The notes beneath the pieces are model-generated. The model had not been told where the DNA came from. It saw nothing but the letters and a program-made list of their open reading frames with translations, and made no database searches. Positions 1-8,314 of a stretch of DNA of 64,000 bases are shown piece after piece (position 1 is the stretch's first letter; each line of letters starts with the position of its first letter). The position numbers and the translations under genes are program-made. Origin of the DNA: Armatimonadota bacterium (GTDB lineage Bacteria; Armatimonadota; Zipacnadia; JAUWAU01); NCBI GenBank assembly GCA_030601885.1, contig JAUWAU010000015.1, positions 1 to 64,000 of the forward strand, in the 5' to 3' direction.

Positions 1-60
1 CGTCGCCACACTGAATCGCTTGTGGATGTCCATCGGGAAAACTGCTACACTATCGTCCAT
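1..60 (-). CDS. IS110-type transposase, N-terminus only (cut by window edge)
   Basis: Reading leftwards from an ATG at 58-60, the first 20 residues include FPMDIHKRFSVA. This resembles the opening DxHK motif of IS110-family (DEDD) transposases, where the Asp is the first catalytic residue. A strong ribosome binding site, AAGGAGG, lies six bases upstream (complement of 66-72). The rest of the gene is outside the window. The call rests on one short motif and on the good start signal. Confidence 0.55.
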   Translation of the reverse strand, partial: MDDSVAVFPMDIHKRFSVAT

Positions 61-132
61 GGCTGCCTCCTTTTGCTGCACTGGTGGATCCGCTCCCACA
101 TTGTAGCAGATCCGGAGGCAGCCTTTCATGTC

Positions 133-168
133 ATTACAACAGCGGCTTGGGCGAAATCTTCGGGGTAG
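133..168 (-). repeat. Degenerate partial copy of the dispersed R1 repeat
   Basis: The string ATCTTCGGGGTAGTT is shared with 10980-10995, and the preceding bases are similar to the rest of that repeat copy. The hairpin core seen at 26117 and 43918 is absent here. It lies between the transposase start and the kinase gene. Confidence 0.3.
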
Positions 169-1686
169 TTGGTAGACGGGCCCAGGAGTAACATAATAGC
201 CGAGTACATCCTCACATTCGACTTGGGCACGACCGCCGCAAAGGTGGCTCTGTTTGACACAGCAGGCCAGGTGCTCACTGTCGCCAGCGAGCAGTATGAA
301 CTGCTCACGCCTCGCCCGGGCTTTGTCGAGCAGCCCATCGAAACATATTGGCGGGCCTGCGTGGCCGGCACGCGGAGATGCCTCAGGGAGTATGAGGGCG
401 GAGCAGTGCGGGCTATCGGCCTCTCGAGCCAGGGGCAGACCTTTGTGCCCCTGAATGCAAAGGGCCGTCCGCTCCGTAACGCTATCGTTTGGCTCGACAC
501 GCGCGGCACGGAGCAATGCCGACAGATTGCCGCGCGCTTCGACAGGCAGGAGAACTTCCTCAAGACGGGCACTCCTGATTTCCTCCAGATATCCTCAGCC
601 CCGAAGATCCTGTGGCTGCGCCAGCATGAGCCGGAGGTCTTCGAGCGGACGGCGCACTACCTGATGCTGCCGGACTACGTCATCTGGCGTCTGACGGGCG
701 AGATGATCGGCGACCCGCAGGACCTCGCCTCCACCGGCATGCTGGATCGACAGCAGGGGCAGTGGTGGCCGGAGATGCTCGAGTTTGTGGGCGTGAGGGA
801 GGAGCAGCTTCCGGCGGTGGGCCACTGCGGGCAGCCGGTTGGCAAAGTGTTGCCGGAGATGGCGCGAAAGTTGGGCATCAGCGAAGAGACTGTAGTGGTG
901 GTTGGAGCCAATGACCAGACCGCGGCACTGCTGGGCGCCGGGAATACTCGTCCAGGCATTATCACGGCGAGTATCGGAACGGCCCTCGCGGTAATGGCCA
1001 CAAGCAGACAGCGCGTCACTGACTTCAGGCACGGCGTTAACGCTGGGCGACACGCGGTGCCGGGCCTGTATACGCTGTTGTCGTTCACGCAGACCGCGGC
1101 GATGGCGTTAACGTGGTTCCGAGACGCACTGGTGACCGACGGCAGCGATTACCGCCAACTCCATGAGGAGGCAGCCGGCGTCGAGCCGGGCTGCGACGGG
1201 CTTCTGATGCTGCCGCACTTGACTGGCACCGCCTCGCCGGACTTCAATCCCAGCGCACGCGGTGCATTCGTCGGGCTGTCCATATCGCACGGGCGCCCCC
1301 ACATGGTCAGGGCAATCTTGGAGGCCGTGGCGTACTGCCTGCGGGAGCACATAGAACGTCTTGGCAAGCTCCGAGCTAGCAGCGAATGCGTCCGCGCCAT
1401 CGGCGGCGGCAGTCGAAGTGACGTCTGGCTGCAGATAATGGCGGATGTCACCGGGCTGCCCATCGAGCGCCCGGTCTGCGGGGAGGCCGCGTCCCTGGGC
1501 GCCGCCATTATGGCCGCAGTGGGCGCGGGATACTACGATTCGCTCCCAGCCGCCGTCGATGAGTTCTGCGAGACCGAGCGGACGTTTGCTCCCAACCTGA
1601 CGCATCAAGACACCTACGATCGCATGTACGGGCGCTTCAGGCGAACGTACGAACTCCTATACGGGGCAGCCAGCAATGCCGAGTGA
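169..1686 (+). CDS. FGGY-family carbohydrate kinase (xylulokinase-like)
   Basis: Predicted cytoplasmic ATP-dependent sugar kinase that phosphorylates a pentulose, hexulose or related polyol. The N-terminus has the FGGY phosphate-binding signature FDLGTTAAK, and the C-terminal half has the second signature, AIGGGSRSDVWLQIMADVTG, followed by EAASLGAA. At about 500 residues it is full length. The start given is a TTG. A better ribosome site, AGGAG at 184-188, precedes two in-frame ATA codons at 193 and 196, and translation from there would give the usual short N-terminus. It overlaps the next gene by 11 bases, so the kinase, hydrolase and isomerase form one operon. The sugar cannot be read from sequence; xylulose and fuculose are both possible. 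Confidence 0.9.
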   Translation: MVDGPRSNIIAEYILTFDLGTTAAKVALFDTAGQVLTVASEQYELLTPRPGFVEQPIETYWRACVAGTRRCLREYEGGAVRAIGLSSQGQTFVPLNAKGRPLRNAIVWLDTRGTEQCRQIAARFDRQENFLKTGTPDFLQISSAPKILWLRQHEPEVFERTAHYLMLPDYVIWRLTGEMIGDPQDLASTGMLDRQQGQWWPEMLEFVGVREEQLPAVGHCGQPVGKVLPEMARKLGISEETVVVVGANDQTAALLGAGNTRPGIITASIGTALAVMATSRQRVTDFRHGVNAGRHAVPGLYTLLSFTQTAAMALTWFRDALVTDGSDYRQLHEEAAGVEPGCDGLLMLPHLTGTASPDFNPSARGAFVGLSISHGRPHMVRAILEAVAYCLREHIERLGKLRASSECVRAIGGGSRSDVWLQIMADVTGLPIERPVCGEAASLGAAIMAAVGAGYYDSLPAAVDEFCETERTFAPNLTHQDTYDRMYGRFRRTYELLYGAASNAE

Positions 1687-2704
1687 GCTGGACTACAGGG
1701 AAGTCGATCGCCGGTTCTTCGAGCGATACCTGCGCGACTTTCTCCCCGCGCGGATGCTCGACGTGCACATGCATGTGCACCGTCAGGAAGACGTGCCGCC
1801 GCTCACACAGGAACTGGCGGCGGCCAATTGGGCGACGGCAGTGTCGCATCCTGAATACCTCGCACATGACGCAGAAGAGGATTACGCGAAGCTCTTCCCT
1901 GGCAGCGAAGTCTCACGCCTCCAGTTCGGCTCGGTGGTCCGGGGCACGAACATCGAGGCGACGAATGGTTACTCCGCTGAGACAGCCGACCGACGGCACG
2001 TCTGGGCGCTGGCGGTGCTGGACCCCACGTGGCCGGCGGATCGTCTGCACGAGACGCTGGTGGCCGGCAAGTTCAACGGCGTCAAGCCGTATTGGTCCCT
2101 GGTGCCCGACGCGCAGGAGGGCGAGGTGCGGCTGGACGACATGATTGCCCCGCACCAGCTTGAGGTGCTTGATGCGCTGGGACTCATCGCCATCATCCAT
2201 GTGCCCGGCCCGGAACGGATTCGCGCTGCCCATACCCGCCAGGCCTTGCGACGGTGGTGTCGCCAGTACCGCAATGCGACTTTCGTGGTGGCGCACGTGG
2301 GGCGCGCCTACTGCATGCCGTTCGCAGAGGCATCGTTCGCGGACCTTGCGAGCATCGATGGGCTCCTGTTCGATTGCTCCGCAGTTCTCAATCCGCACGT
2401 CTTTGAACTGGCCTTCAATACCATCGGCCCGCAGCGCATAATGTGGGGCACTGACTTCCCCGTGCTGGCGCGCATGCGCGGATACCGGGTGTGGGAGGGC
2501 GAGAAATACCGGAACGTCGTGAGCGGCGATTATCCCTGGAACACCGACCGCCAACCGCCCGACGTCGAAGCTGAGTATACCTACTTCGTTTACGAAGCGC
2601 TCAAGGCAATGCGCGAGGGCGCGGAGTGTGCCGGCCTGAGCACTACTGATCTCGAGGACGTCTTCTTCAATGCTGCTCACCGCTCGCTGGCGAGCGACAG
2701 CTAA
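1676..2704 (+). CDS. Amidohydrolase-family TIM-barrel hydrolase
   Basis: Metal-dependent hydrolase of the amidohydrolase-2 type (the family of ACMSD and 2-pyrone-4,6-dicarboxylate lactonase). The first metal motif is the HMHVH stretch near residues 31-35. Later come a histidine in IIHVPG, another in VVAHVG, and the C-terminal metal Asp in MWGTDFP near residue 260. No signal peptide is seen, so it is cytoplasmic. It starts inside the end of the kinase gene and is followed 35 bases later by the isomerase, which suggests a sugar-lactone or sugar-acid step in the same pathway. The exact substrate is unknown. Confidence 0.8.
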   Translation: MPSELDYREVDRRFFERYLRDFLPARMLDVHMHVHRQEDVPPLTQELAAANWATAVSHPEYLAHDAEEDYAKLFPGSEVSRLQFGSVVRGTNIEATNGYSAETADRRHVWALAVLDPTWPADRLHETLVAGKFNGVKPYWSLVPDAQEGEVRLDDMIAPHQLEVLDALGLIAIIHVPGPERIRAAHTRQALRRWCRQYRNATFVVAHVGRAYCMPFAEASFADLASIDGLLFDCSAVLNPHVFELAFNTIGPQRIMWGTDFPVLARMRGYRVWEGEKYRNVVSGDYPWNTDRQPPDVEAEYTYFVYEALKAMREGAECAGLSTTDLEDVFFNAAHRSLASDS

Positions 2705-2739
2705 GGCAACGACGAAAGGCTATCACCGGAGGAATAGGT

Positions 2740-4131
2740 ATGGACGGCCAACGCAGGCCCAAGGTGGGCCTCCTGCCACTGATGCTCGAACTCTACGACC
2801 GATCAGCACCGGACCTCAAGCCGCGGGAGGCCCGATTCGCCCAACAGATTGGCGATCTCGTGGCCAGCGAAATAGAGGTCATCTCGACCACCGTCTGCAA
2901 CACCCGCGCGCAGGTTGATGCCGCTGTTGCCGACTTCGAGGTCGAGCGCTGCGATGGTATCATAGTGCTTCACCTGAGCTACGCGCCCAGCCTCATCTCC
3001 GCCTCTGCGCTGAGCCGATCTTCCCTCCCCGTGCTGCTGCTCAACACGACGCCGGCGGCCAGGATGAACGCCGACCTCACGAGAGACGACATTCTACAGA
3101 ACCATGGGATTCATGGGGTGCAGGACCTGGCCAACATCCTGCTGCGAGCCGGGAAGACATACCACATCGTCAGCGGCCACGTCGGCGATCCGAGCGTCAT
3201 TGACCGCGTGCTCGCATGGTGCCGCGCTGCGACGGCGGTGAGGTTCTGGCGCGAGATGCGCGTCGGTCGGATCGGCGATCCGTTCGAGGGGATGGGCGAC
3301 TTCAGCGTGGACCTGACGGCGCTCCAGACGGTTGTAGGCCCCCAGGTGTTTCTGGTGTCGCCGCAGGAAGTGGCGGAGCTGGCTCAACACGTGCCGGCGG
3401 AGCAAGTGGAGGCGGAGGTGAAGGCCGATCTCGACTGGTTCGCCCCGGTTCCCGACCTCGACCCCGAGCTGCATGCCCTGTCAGTTCGTGCCGGCCTCGG
3501 CCTGTCTGCCGCCGTGCGGAAGTACGAACTGGACGCCGTCAGCATGCATTTCATGGCCTTCAATGATGTGCCCGCGATCGGCGCTGTGCCCTTCCTGGGC
3601 ATCAGCAAGCTGCAAGCGCAGGGCATCGGCTATGCCGGCGAGGGGGATGTGATGTGTGCGAGTCTGGTGGCGGCGATGGCCCGGTGCTTTGGCGAGGCTG
3701 CGTTTACGGAGATGTTCTGCCCTGACTGGGCGGGAGACCAGGTCCTCATGGCGCACATGGGTGAGTGCAACCCTACCCTGGCGGCGGAGAAACCAGTTCT
3801 GAAGAGCGCGCCGTTCCCATACGGCGAGCTCTCCGACCCGGTGGTTGCCGTGGGTGGAATGGCCCCCGGGCCGGCCACGCTTGTCAACCTGGTATGTATC
3901 GGCGAAGGACGTTTTCGGCTAACGGCGGCGGAGGTCGAGGTCGCTGAGTTCCCCGTGCTGGACCTTACCATGCCGCATTTCAAGATACGCCCGGCACAGC
4001 CTGTAGCCGAGTTCCTGACGAAGTACAGCGAGGCAGGCGGCAGCCATCACCTGGCCATCGTTCCGGGTCACGTGGCGGTGGATGTAACGACGCTCGCGGC
4101 GCTGTCAGGTGTCGAGTGCGTGGTGATCTGA
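2740..4131 (+). CDS. L-fucose/L-arabinose isomerase-like protein
   Basis: A 463-residue protein related to the FucI/AraA isomerases, which interconvert aldoses and ketoses with a metal cofactor. The N-terminal half has the Rossmann-like segment expected of the family, with RCDGIIVLHLSY and LPVLLLNTTP. The C-terminal half has FMAFNDVPAIGAVPFLGIS and GYAGEGDVMCA, typical of the substrate and metal region. The start has a good ribosome site, GGAGGAATAGGT. It is the third gene of the kinase operon, and an isomerase with a kinase gives a standard two-step entry of a deoxy- or pentose sugar. Which sugar is used is an inference left open. Confidence 0.8.
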   Translation: MDGQRRPKVGLLPLMLELYDRSAPDLKPREARFAQQIGDLVASEIEVISTTVCNTRAQVDAAVADFEVERCDGIIVLHLSYAPSLISASALSRSSLPVLLLNTTPAARMNADLTRDDILQNHGIHGVQDLANILLRAGKTYHIVSGHVGDPSVIDRVLAWCRAATAVRFWREMRVGRIGDPFEGMGDFSVDLTALQTVVGPQVFLVSPQEVAELAQHVPAEQVEAEVKADLDWFAPVPDLDPELHALSVRAGLGLSAAVRKYELDAVSMHFMAFNDVPAIGAVPFLGISKLQAQGIGYAGEGDVMCASLVAAMARCFGEAAFTEMFCPDWAGDQVLMAHMGECNPTLAAEKPVLKSAPFPYGELSDPVVAVGGMAPGPATLVNLVCIGEGRFRLTAAEVEVAEFPVLDLTMPHFKIRPAQPVAEFLTKYSEAGGSHHLAIVPGHVAVDVTTLAALSGVECVVI

Positions 4132-4155
4132 ACGCATTGGCCGATTCAACGAATA

Positions 4156-4190
4156 GGCCCACTCGCCTCTGTTGCGTGGACGAGTGGGCC
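4156..4190. terminator. Hairpin between convergent genes
   Basis: Perfect 10-bp stem, GGCCCACTCG with CGAGTGGGCC, and a 15-base loop, in the 84-base gap between the isomerase (+) and pectic acid lyase (-) stops. It has no T-run, so it may be a bidirectional barrier rather than a classic intrinsic terminator. Confidence 0.55.
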
Positions 4191-4215
4191 TGCGCAGTTC
4201 CGGGCGGCCGCTCAA

Positions 4216-5622
4216 TCAGCGACTCCTGGCCAGTCTGACGTACTCTGACAGCACGCGCATTCTGTCCTGGAACACGCGGGTGAAGATCCTCGCCCCCCCG
4301 TCAGCTCCATAGCCGCCGCTCGTCGTGATCCAGCGCCCCTTCTCGTCCTGCTCCTTGAGCGCCTGGCGCACGTTGGTCTCCATGGCCTCAGCGCGCGCCA
4401 CCTTCTGCTCGGGCGTCATGGGCTCAGGCTCGCGTGACTTGGCGTAGGCCTCGAGGCCCTTCGCCATGATATCGTTGTATGCAGTCTCAACGCTGCTCGG
4501 ATACGATCCGCTCTGGAACCCGTAATGATCCGGTAGGTCGCTATCGTCGTACGTGAGCCAGTAGCTCGTGCGGTTATCGCTGGTGAGGTAGAGCGGCCGG
4601 TTGGTCTTCAGCTCGTAGAATCGCGCCCATCTGCCGTTGGGCAGTGCGGAGCGCTTGTACCAATCCAGGGCCTTCGGGATCGGCTCCAGGTACTTCGCGT
4701 CGCCGGTGAAGAGGGCGATCTCGATGAGAAGCGACAGCACCCCGCGGCTCTCGCCGCCGCACGGCCCCGGCGGCTCGAACCGTCGCGCCCACGCCGGTTT
4801 CAAGTCGAAGTCGTACTGCTGCGCCCAGATCGCCTGCGGCTCCGGAAGCTGGGCCTTGATGATGAAGTCGCCGCACTTGCGTACCGCCTCCGCATAGCGC
4901 TCGTCCCCGTAGGTGCGGTAGGCGATCATCATCACGTCGGCGCAGTCCCTGATGGTGCTGTCATTGAACGTGAAGAAGTCCCCGTAGCCCCTCCCCGATA
5001 GCGGGTACCGCTGCGACCAGCCGCCGCTCTCGTGCTGGGCTCGGAGCATGAAGTCCAGGGCATACAGGGCCGCATCGTGGATGGCCTCGTCCTTCTTGTC
5101 CAGCGCGTCATCCACGGCCATGAGCAGCCGGGTCGCGTGCTGGGTGACGTTGTCGTCGAAGGTTGCCTGGTTGCGCCCGGACTTCAAGCTCTCGTCGTCG
5201 CTGTCCTTATTGTGTCGGTAGTAGTACCTCTTTGCACCCTCCGGAGCGTGGTCCACGATGTAGTTCCACCCGCCACACTCAAGCTGCCCGTACACCAGCG
5301 CATCGGCCACCTCCTTGGCCCCATCGAGGTAGAACTTGTCCCCGGTCGCCTCCCAGGCACGCAGGAAGGCGAACCCGACGCTCGGACTGCCGGGGGGCTG
5401 TATCCAGTTTTGCGTTCGCGTGGCGTGCCCCTCGCCCCATTGGTCGCTCAGGTCCGGCAAGTAGGTCCCGAGGTACCCGCCCCCGTATGCGACCTCGGTG
5501 CGGAAGTAGTGCACGCCCTTGTGCATCGCCTCCTCCGCCGCCTTCAGCAGGGCTTGATCGAGGGCCCAACTCGTACCCGGAAAAACTGCGATCGCCGCCA
5601 GAACTGCAATGTGCTTCCGCAC
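4216..5622 (-). CDS. Secreted pectic acid lyase-like protein (PL10 type)
   Basis: Predicted secreted protein with an alpha/alpha-toroid fold, similar to pectic acid lyases of family PL10, which cleave polygalacturonate by beta-elimination. Supporting segments are WGEGHATRTQNWIQPPGSP, ECGGWNYIVDH, GGWSQRYPL and FNDSTIRDCADVMM, the internal repeats typical of these proteins. The chosen start is a GTG nine bases after AAGGAG and gives MRKHIAVLAAIAVFPGTSWA, a good signal peptide; a longer reading to 5643 is less likely. It is first of a run of pectin-type genes on this strand. The substrate could differ from pectate, because many environmental PL10-like proteins are untested. Confidence 0.7.
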   Translation of the reverse strand: MRKHIAVLAAIAVFPGTSWALDQALLKAAEEAMHKGVHYFRTEVAYGGGYLGTYLPDLSDQWGEGHATRTQNWIQPPGSPSVGFAFLRAWEATGDKFYLDGAKEVADALVYGQLECGGWNYIVDHAPEGAKRYYYRHNKDSDDESLKSGRNQATFDDNVTQHATRLLMAVDDALDKKDEAIHDAALYALDFMLRAQHESGGWSQRYPLSGRGYGDFFTFNDSTIRDCADVMMIAYRTYGDERYAEAVRKCGDFIIKAQLPEPQAIWAQQYDFDLKPAWARRFEPPGPCGGESRGVLSLLIEIALFTGDAKYLEPIPKALDWYKRSALPNGRWARFYELKTNRPLYLTSDNRTSYWLTYDDSDLPDHYGFQSGSYPSSVETAYNDIMAKGLEAYAKSREPEPMTPEQKVARAEAMETNVRQALKEQDEKGRWITTSGGYGADGGARIFTRVFQDRMRVLSEYVRLARSR

Positions 5623-5664
5623 TGACTGACACTCCTTTTTCACGGCTGCGCTCCCGCTTGCCCG

Positions 5665-6879
5665 CTACTGGGCGAGCCGGTCCGCCACCGACATGTTGCT
5701 GATCCTCAGCTCGTCAATGGCCCCGTCAATGTGCAAATAGGGGACGTTCCATCCTGACGGCGTATTGCCGATCTCGATCTTGCTGAAGCGCACGCCGGGG
5801 TCGAAGGTCTTGTTGAAGAAGACCTGCACTCCCTGCCCGTCCACCATCAGCCACAGGTGCTGCTTCTCGCCGGTCAGGTCCCAGGAGACCAGCATGTGGT
5901 GCCACGCCTCGATGTCGAGATCGCTCGTACTCATCCGCAGGTCCTCGCGCGGGTGAAGGTCCTCATCGAACGGTTTCCCCCCCAACGAGGCGGTCAGTCG
6001 CAGGTTGGTCTTCCAGTGCTTGCTCAGGTCCAACTGGAAGCCCTCGCCGCCGGCCGGTTTGCAGTGCAGGAAGTAGTGCCAGCCCTGGTCGTGCCACAGG
6101 CGCTGCCCGGGCCTGGGCCGCACCCAGAACTCGATCGTCCCCGTCGGCCCAAGCTTTAGCCCGGACGCATCGACATCAAAACGCCCATCCGGCATTGCCA
6201 GATACAACGCCCGCCCGAACTTGCCCTCCACCTGCCAGTGATCCCCCACCGCGCCGGTAACATCGCCGTCAAAGCTCTCGAGCATGACGGTGTTTGCGTC
6301 CTTCTCAAACGGCGCGTCCGGGAGCGCGCGGAGCGCACAGGCGGACTTCAGACGCGGAAGATCCGCAAGGCCCACTTGTCCCTCCGCTACCGTTTCGCCC
6401 GGCACGTCTGACATCTTCAGCTCGCCCGTCCTGTGCGTTCCTCGCACCACGGCAATCTGGTCCACGACCAAGCCCGGCTCCTGGCCAACGATGGCTATCG
6501 TCACCACCTCGGGCCTCTCGACCTTGAAGTTATACGCCATCGCCGTCCAGGTCTCCTGAGGCGCTGTGCGGCGTTCGCGCTTCCCGGCGATCTCCACGAA
6601 GAATCCGTCCTGGTCGCCGGCCGGCGCCCACGCCCTCACCAGCAGCGTGTACTCGCCGGGGGCCAGCTTCACGCCTCCCGCTGCTCCCGTCGTTTCACTG
6701 CCCAATGCCATGGCGTATCCACTCGAGGCGTCAGGCAACTGCACCGGCGTCAGCCCGCTGGTCTGTCCGTAGTTCTGTATCTCGATCTTCAGCACTACCC
6801 GTGCCTCGGGCGCCTCGGCGACGCATCCCACCCCTACCATCACTGCGGTCACCACGGCGAACAGTACCAACAATCTCAT
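5665..6879 (-). CDS. LamG-domain lipoprotein
   Basis: The start is the ATG at 6879, preceded by GGAGG. It gives MRLLVLFAVVTAVMVGVGC, a lipoprotein signal with the acylated Cys at about residue 19. The first half is a beta-rich carbohydrate-binding-like region, and the second half (about residues 190-400) is a concanavalin/LamG-type jelly roll, with GTIEFWVRPRPG, WHHMLVSWDLTG and AIDELRISN. Such domains bind glycans at the cell surface. It lies just upstream, in transcription order, of the pectic acid lyase and downstream of two pectate lyases, so a role in holding pectin-like substrate is plausible. No catalytic motif was found. Confidence 0.75.
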   Translation of the reverse strand: MRLLVLFAVVTAVMVGVGCVAEAPEARVVLKIEIQNYGQTSGLTPVQLPDASSGYAMALGSETTGAAGGVKLAPGEYTLLVRAWAPAGDQDGFFVEIAGKRERRTAPQETWTAMAYNFKVERPEVVTIAIVGQEPGLVVDQIAVVRGTHRTGELKMSDVPGETVAEGQVGLADLPRLKSACALRALPDAPFEKDANTVMLESFDGDVTGAVGDHWQVEGKFGRALYLAMPDGRFDVDASGLKLGPTGTIEFWVRPRPGQRLWHDQGWHYFLHCKPAGGEGFQLDLSKHWKTNLRLTASLGGKPFDEDLHPREDLRMSTSDLDIEAWHHMLVSWDLTGEKQHLWLMVDGQGVQVFFNKTFDPGVRFSKIEIGNTPSGWNVPYLHIDGAIDELRISNMSVADRLAQ

Positions 6880-6941
6880 GATACACTGCCTCCAGAGTCT
6901 GCAACTTCTCGGCGGAGCAAACCGCCTTCCGTTCGGTTCAA

Positions 6942-8201
6942 CTACAAGCCCTGGTTTTCCTTCCACTCCAGGAATCCATAGCCGGCTTTGCCCATACCGT
7001 TACGGAATTCCTCTATCAGACGCAAGTCAACCTCGTCGCGCGGATGCGCACCGGCCTCTTTGAGGACGAGCTCGGGAAGCTCGTCGGCGGGATGCGTGGT
7101 CACGGGCGGCACAACGAAGGGCTTGTCACTGCGATACAGCGGATCGTCACTGCCATACTCGCCGCCGACGCGGACGATGGCCCAATCGTCCCCGTCCCCC
7201 TTCGGCCGGTGCGGGCCGATGTTGCCGCTGCAATAGACCCTCGGCTGCTCGGAACCGGGGTAGTAGATGGCGGTGGAGAGGTTGACCTCTGGGCCGTCCT
7301 TACTGCTCGGGCCATAACGGTAGTGGTTGTTGACGACGTTGACGTTCACGCCCTCTGCCAGTTGCGTGCCGCCCACGAAGTTGTACACCAGGTTGTTGCA
7401 GAAATCAAACACGGCGGTGGGCATGTACAGGGCGTACCGCTCCCCCGGATACGTGCCCTCCATGGCGCCCCCCGAGCCTGTTCCGCCCACGCCATACAAG
7501 AGCGCGTTGCGGTTGACGTTGCCGGTCCAGAAGTTGTGGTGCAGCGAGATGTGGTTGGCGCCGTGGGCGGCCAGCATGCCCATGCTATGAGCTCCCTTGT
7601 CATGCTCGCCCTCGATGAGGCCCTCTGCAATGATGCACCATTGGACCGTGATGTAGTGCCCCTTGTTGATCCCGAAGTTCTCGTCGTCGGCCCAGCTTAC
7701 CGAGCAATGGTCAATGACCACCCGGTGCGCACCGCCTCCTATTGCGATGCCGTCGCCCGCCGCCCTTGACCGGCGCACGCGGATGTGCCGAACGATCACA
7801 TCGCGGCAGTTCAGCCCGGAAAAGCTCAGCCCACGCTCGTACAGCGTGATGCCGCCCTTGTCGGCGGCGGAGGCGCCGTCAATCGTCAGGCGCCCGTTCT
7901 CTATGACTACACGCTCGGCCAGCTTGATAATGCCGCCGACCTTGAACTTCACGATCCGCGGGCCCTCGGCCGCGACCGCCTCACGGAAGCTGCCGGGGCC
8001 GCTGTCCTCGAGGTTGGTCACCCAGATTACCTCCCCACCCTCGCCGCCGCGCGACTCCGCGCCGAAGCCCTCGGCCGCCAGGCCGTGCGCGCCGGCGACA
8101 GCGCCCTCATCTCCGCCAGCCAGCTTCCCCCCCATTGCCAGAAGTCCAACAAGACCAAGGACAGGTGCTGCCAGCACTACATTTCGGATTGTCTCGGGCA
8201 T
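6942..8201 (-). CDS. Secreted pectate lyase-like right-handed beta-helix protein (copy A)
   Basis: A 419-residue parallel beta-helix protein related to PL1-type pectate lyases. It shows the conserved progression NLEDSGPGSFREAV, GGIIKLAERV, LTIDGASAADKGGITL, RHIRVRRS, VVIDHCSVSWADDENF and HHNFWTGNVNRN. A hydrophobic N-terminal segment (NVVLAAPVLGLVGLLAMGG) suggests export. The start is an ATG seven bases after GGAGG. It is a tandem paralogue of the next gene: residues 1-190 are almost identical and the C-terminal half has diverged. Expected action is beta-elimination of polygalacturonate or a related uronate polymer. Confidence 0.8.
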   Translation of the reverse strand: MPETIRNVVLAAPVLGLVGLLAMGGKLAGGDEGAVAGAHGLAAEGFGAESRGGEGGEVIWVTNLEDSGPGSFREAVAAEGPRIVKFKVGGIIKLAERVVIENGRLTIDGASAADKGGITLYERGLSFSGLNCRDVIVRHIRVRRSRAAGDGIAIGGGAHRVVIDHCSVSWADDENFGINKGHYITVQWCIIAEGLIEGEHDKGAHSMGMLAAHGANHISLHHNFWTGNVNRNALLYGVGGTGSGGAMEGTYPGERYALYMPTAVFDFCNNLVYNFVGGTQLAEGVNVNVVNNHYRYGPSSKDGPEVNLSTAIYYPGSEQPRVYCSGNIGPHRPKGDGDDWAIVRVGGEYGSDDPLYRSDKPFVVPPVTTHPADELPELVLKEAGAHPRDEVDLRLIEEFRNGMGKAGYGFLEWKENQGL

Positions 8202-8314
8202 TCTTCCGCCTCCGTTTTGCTCAGACGTTGCGTCGGAACAGTTCGATACAGATGTAAGCTTGCAGTCTGTGCCATTCGCGGCCCTATAGACATTCGCTGA
8301 CTATCCCAACCCGG

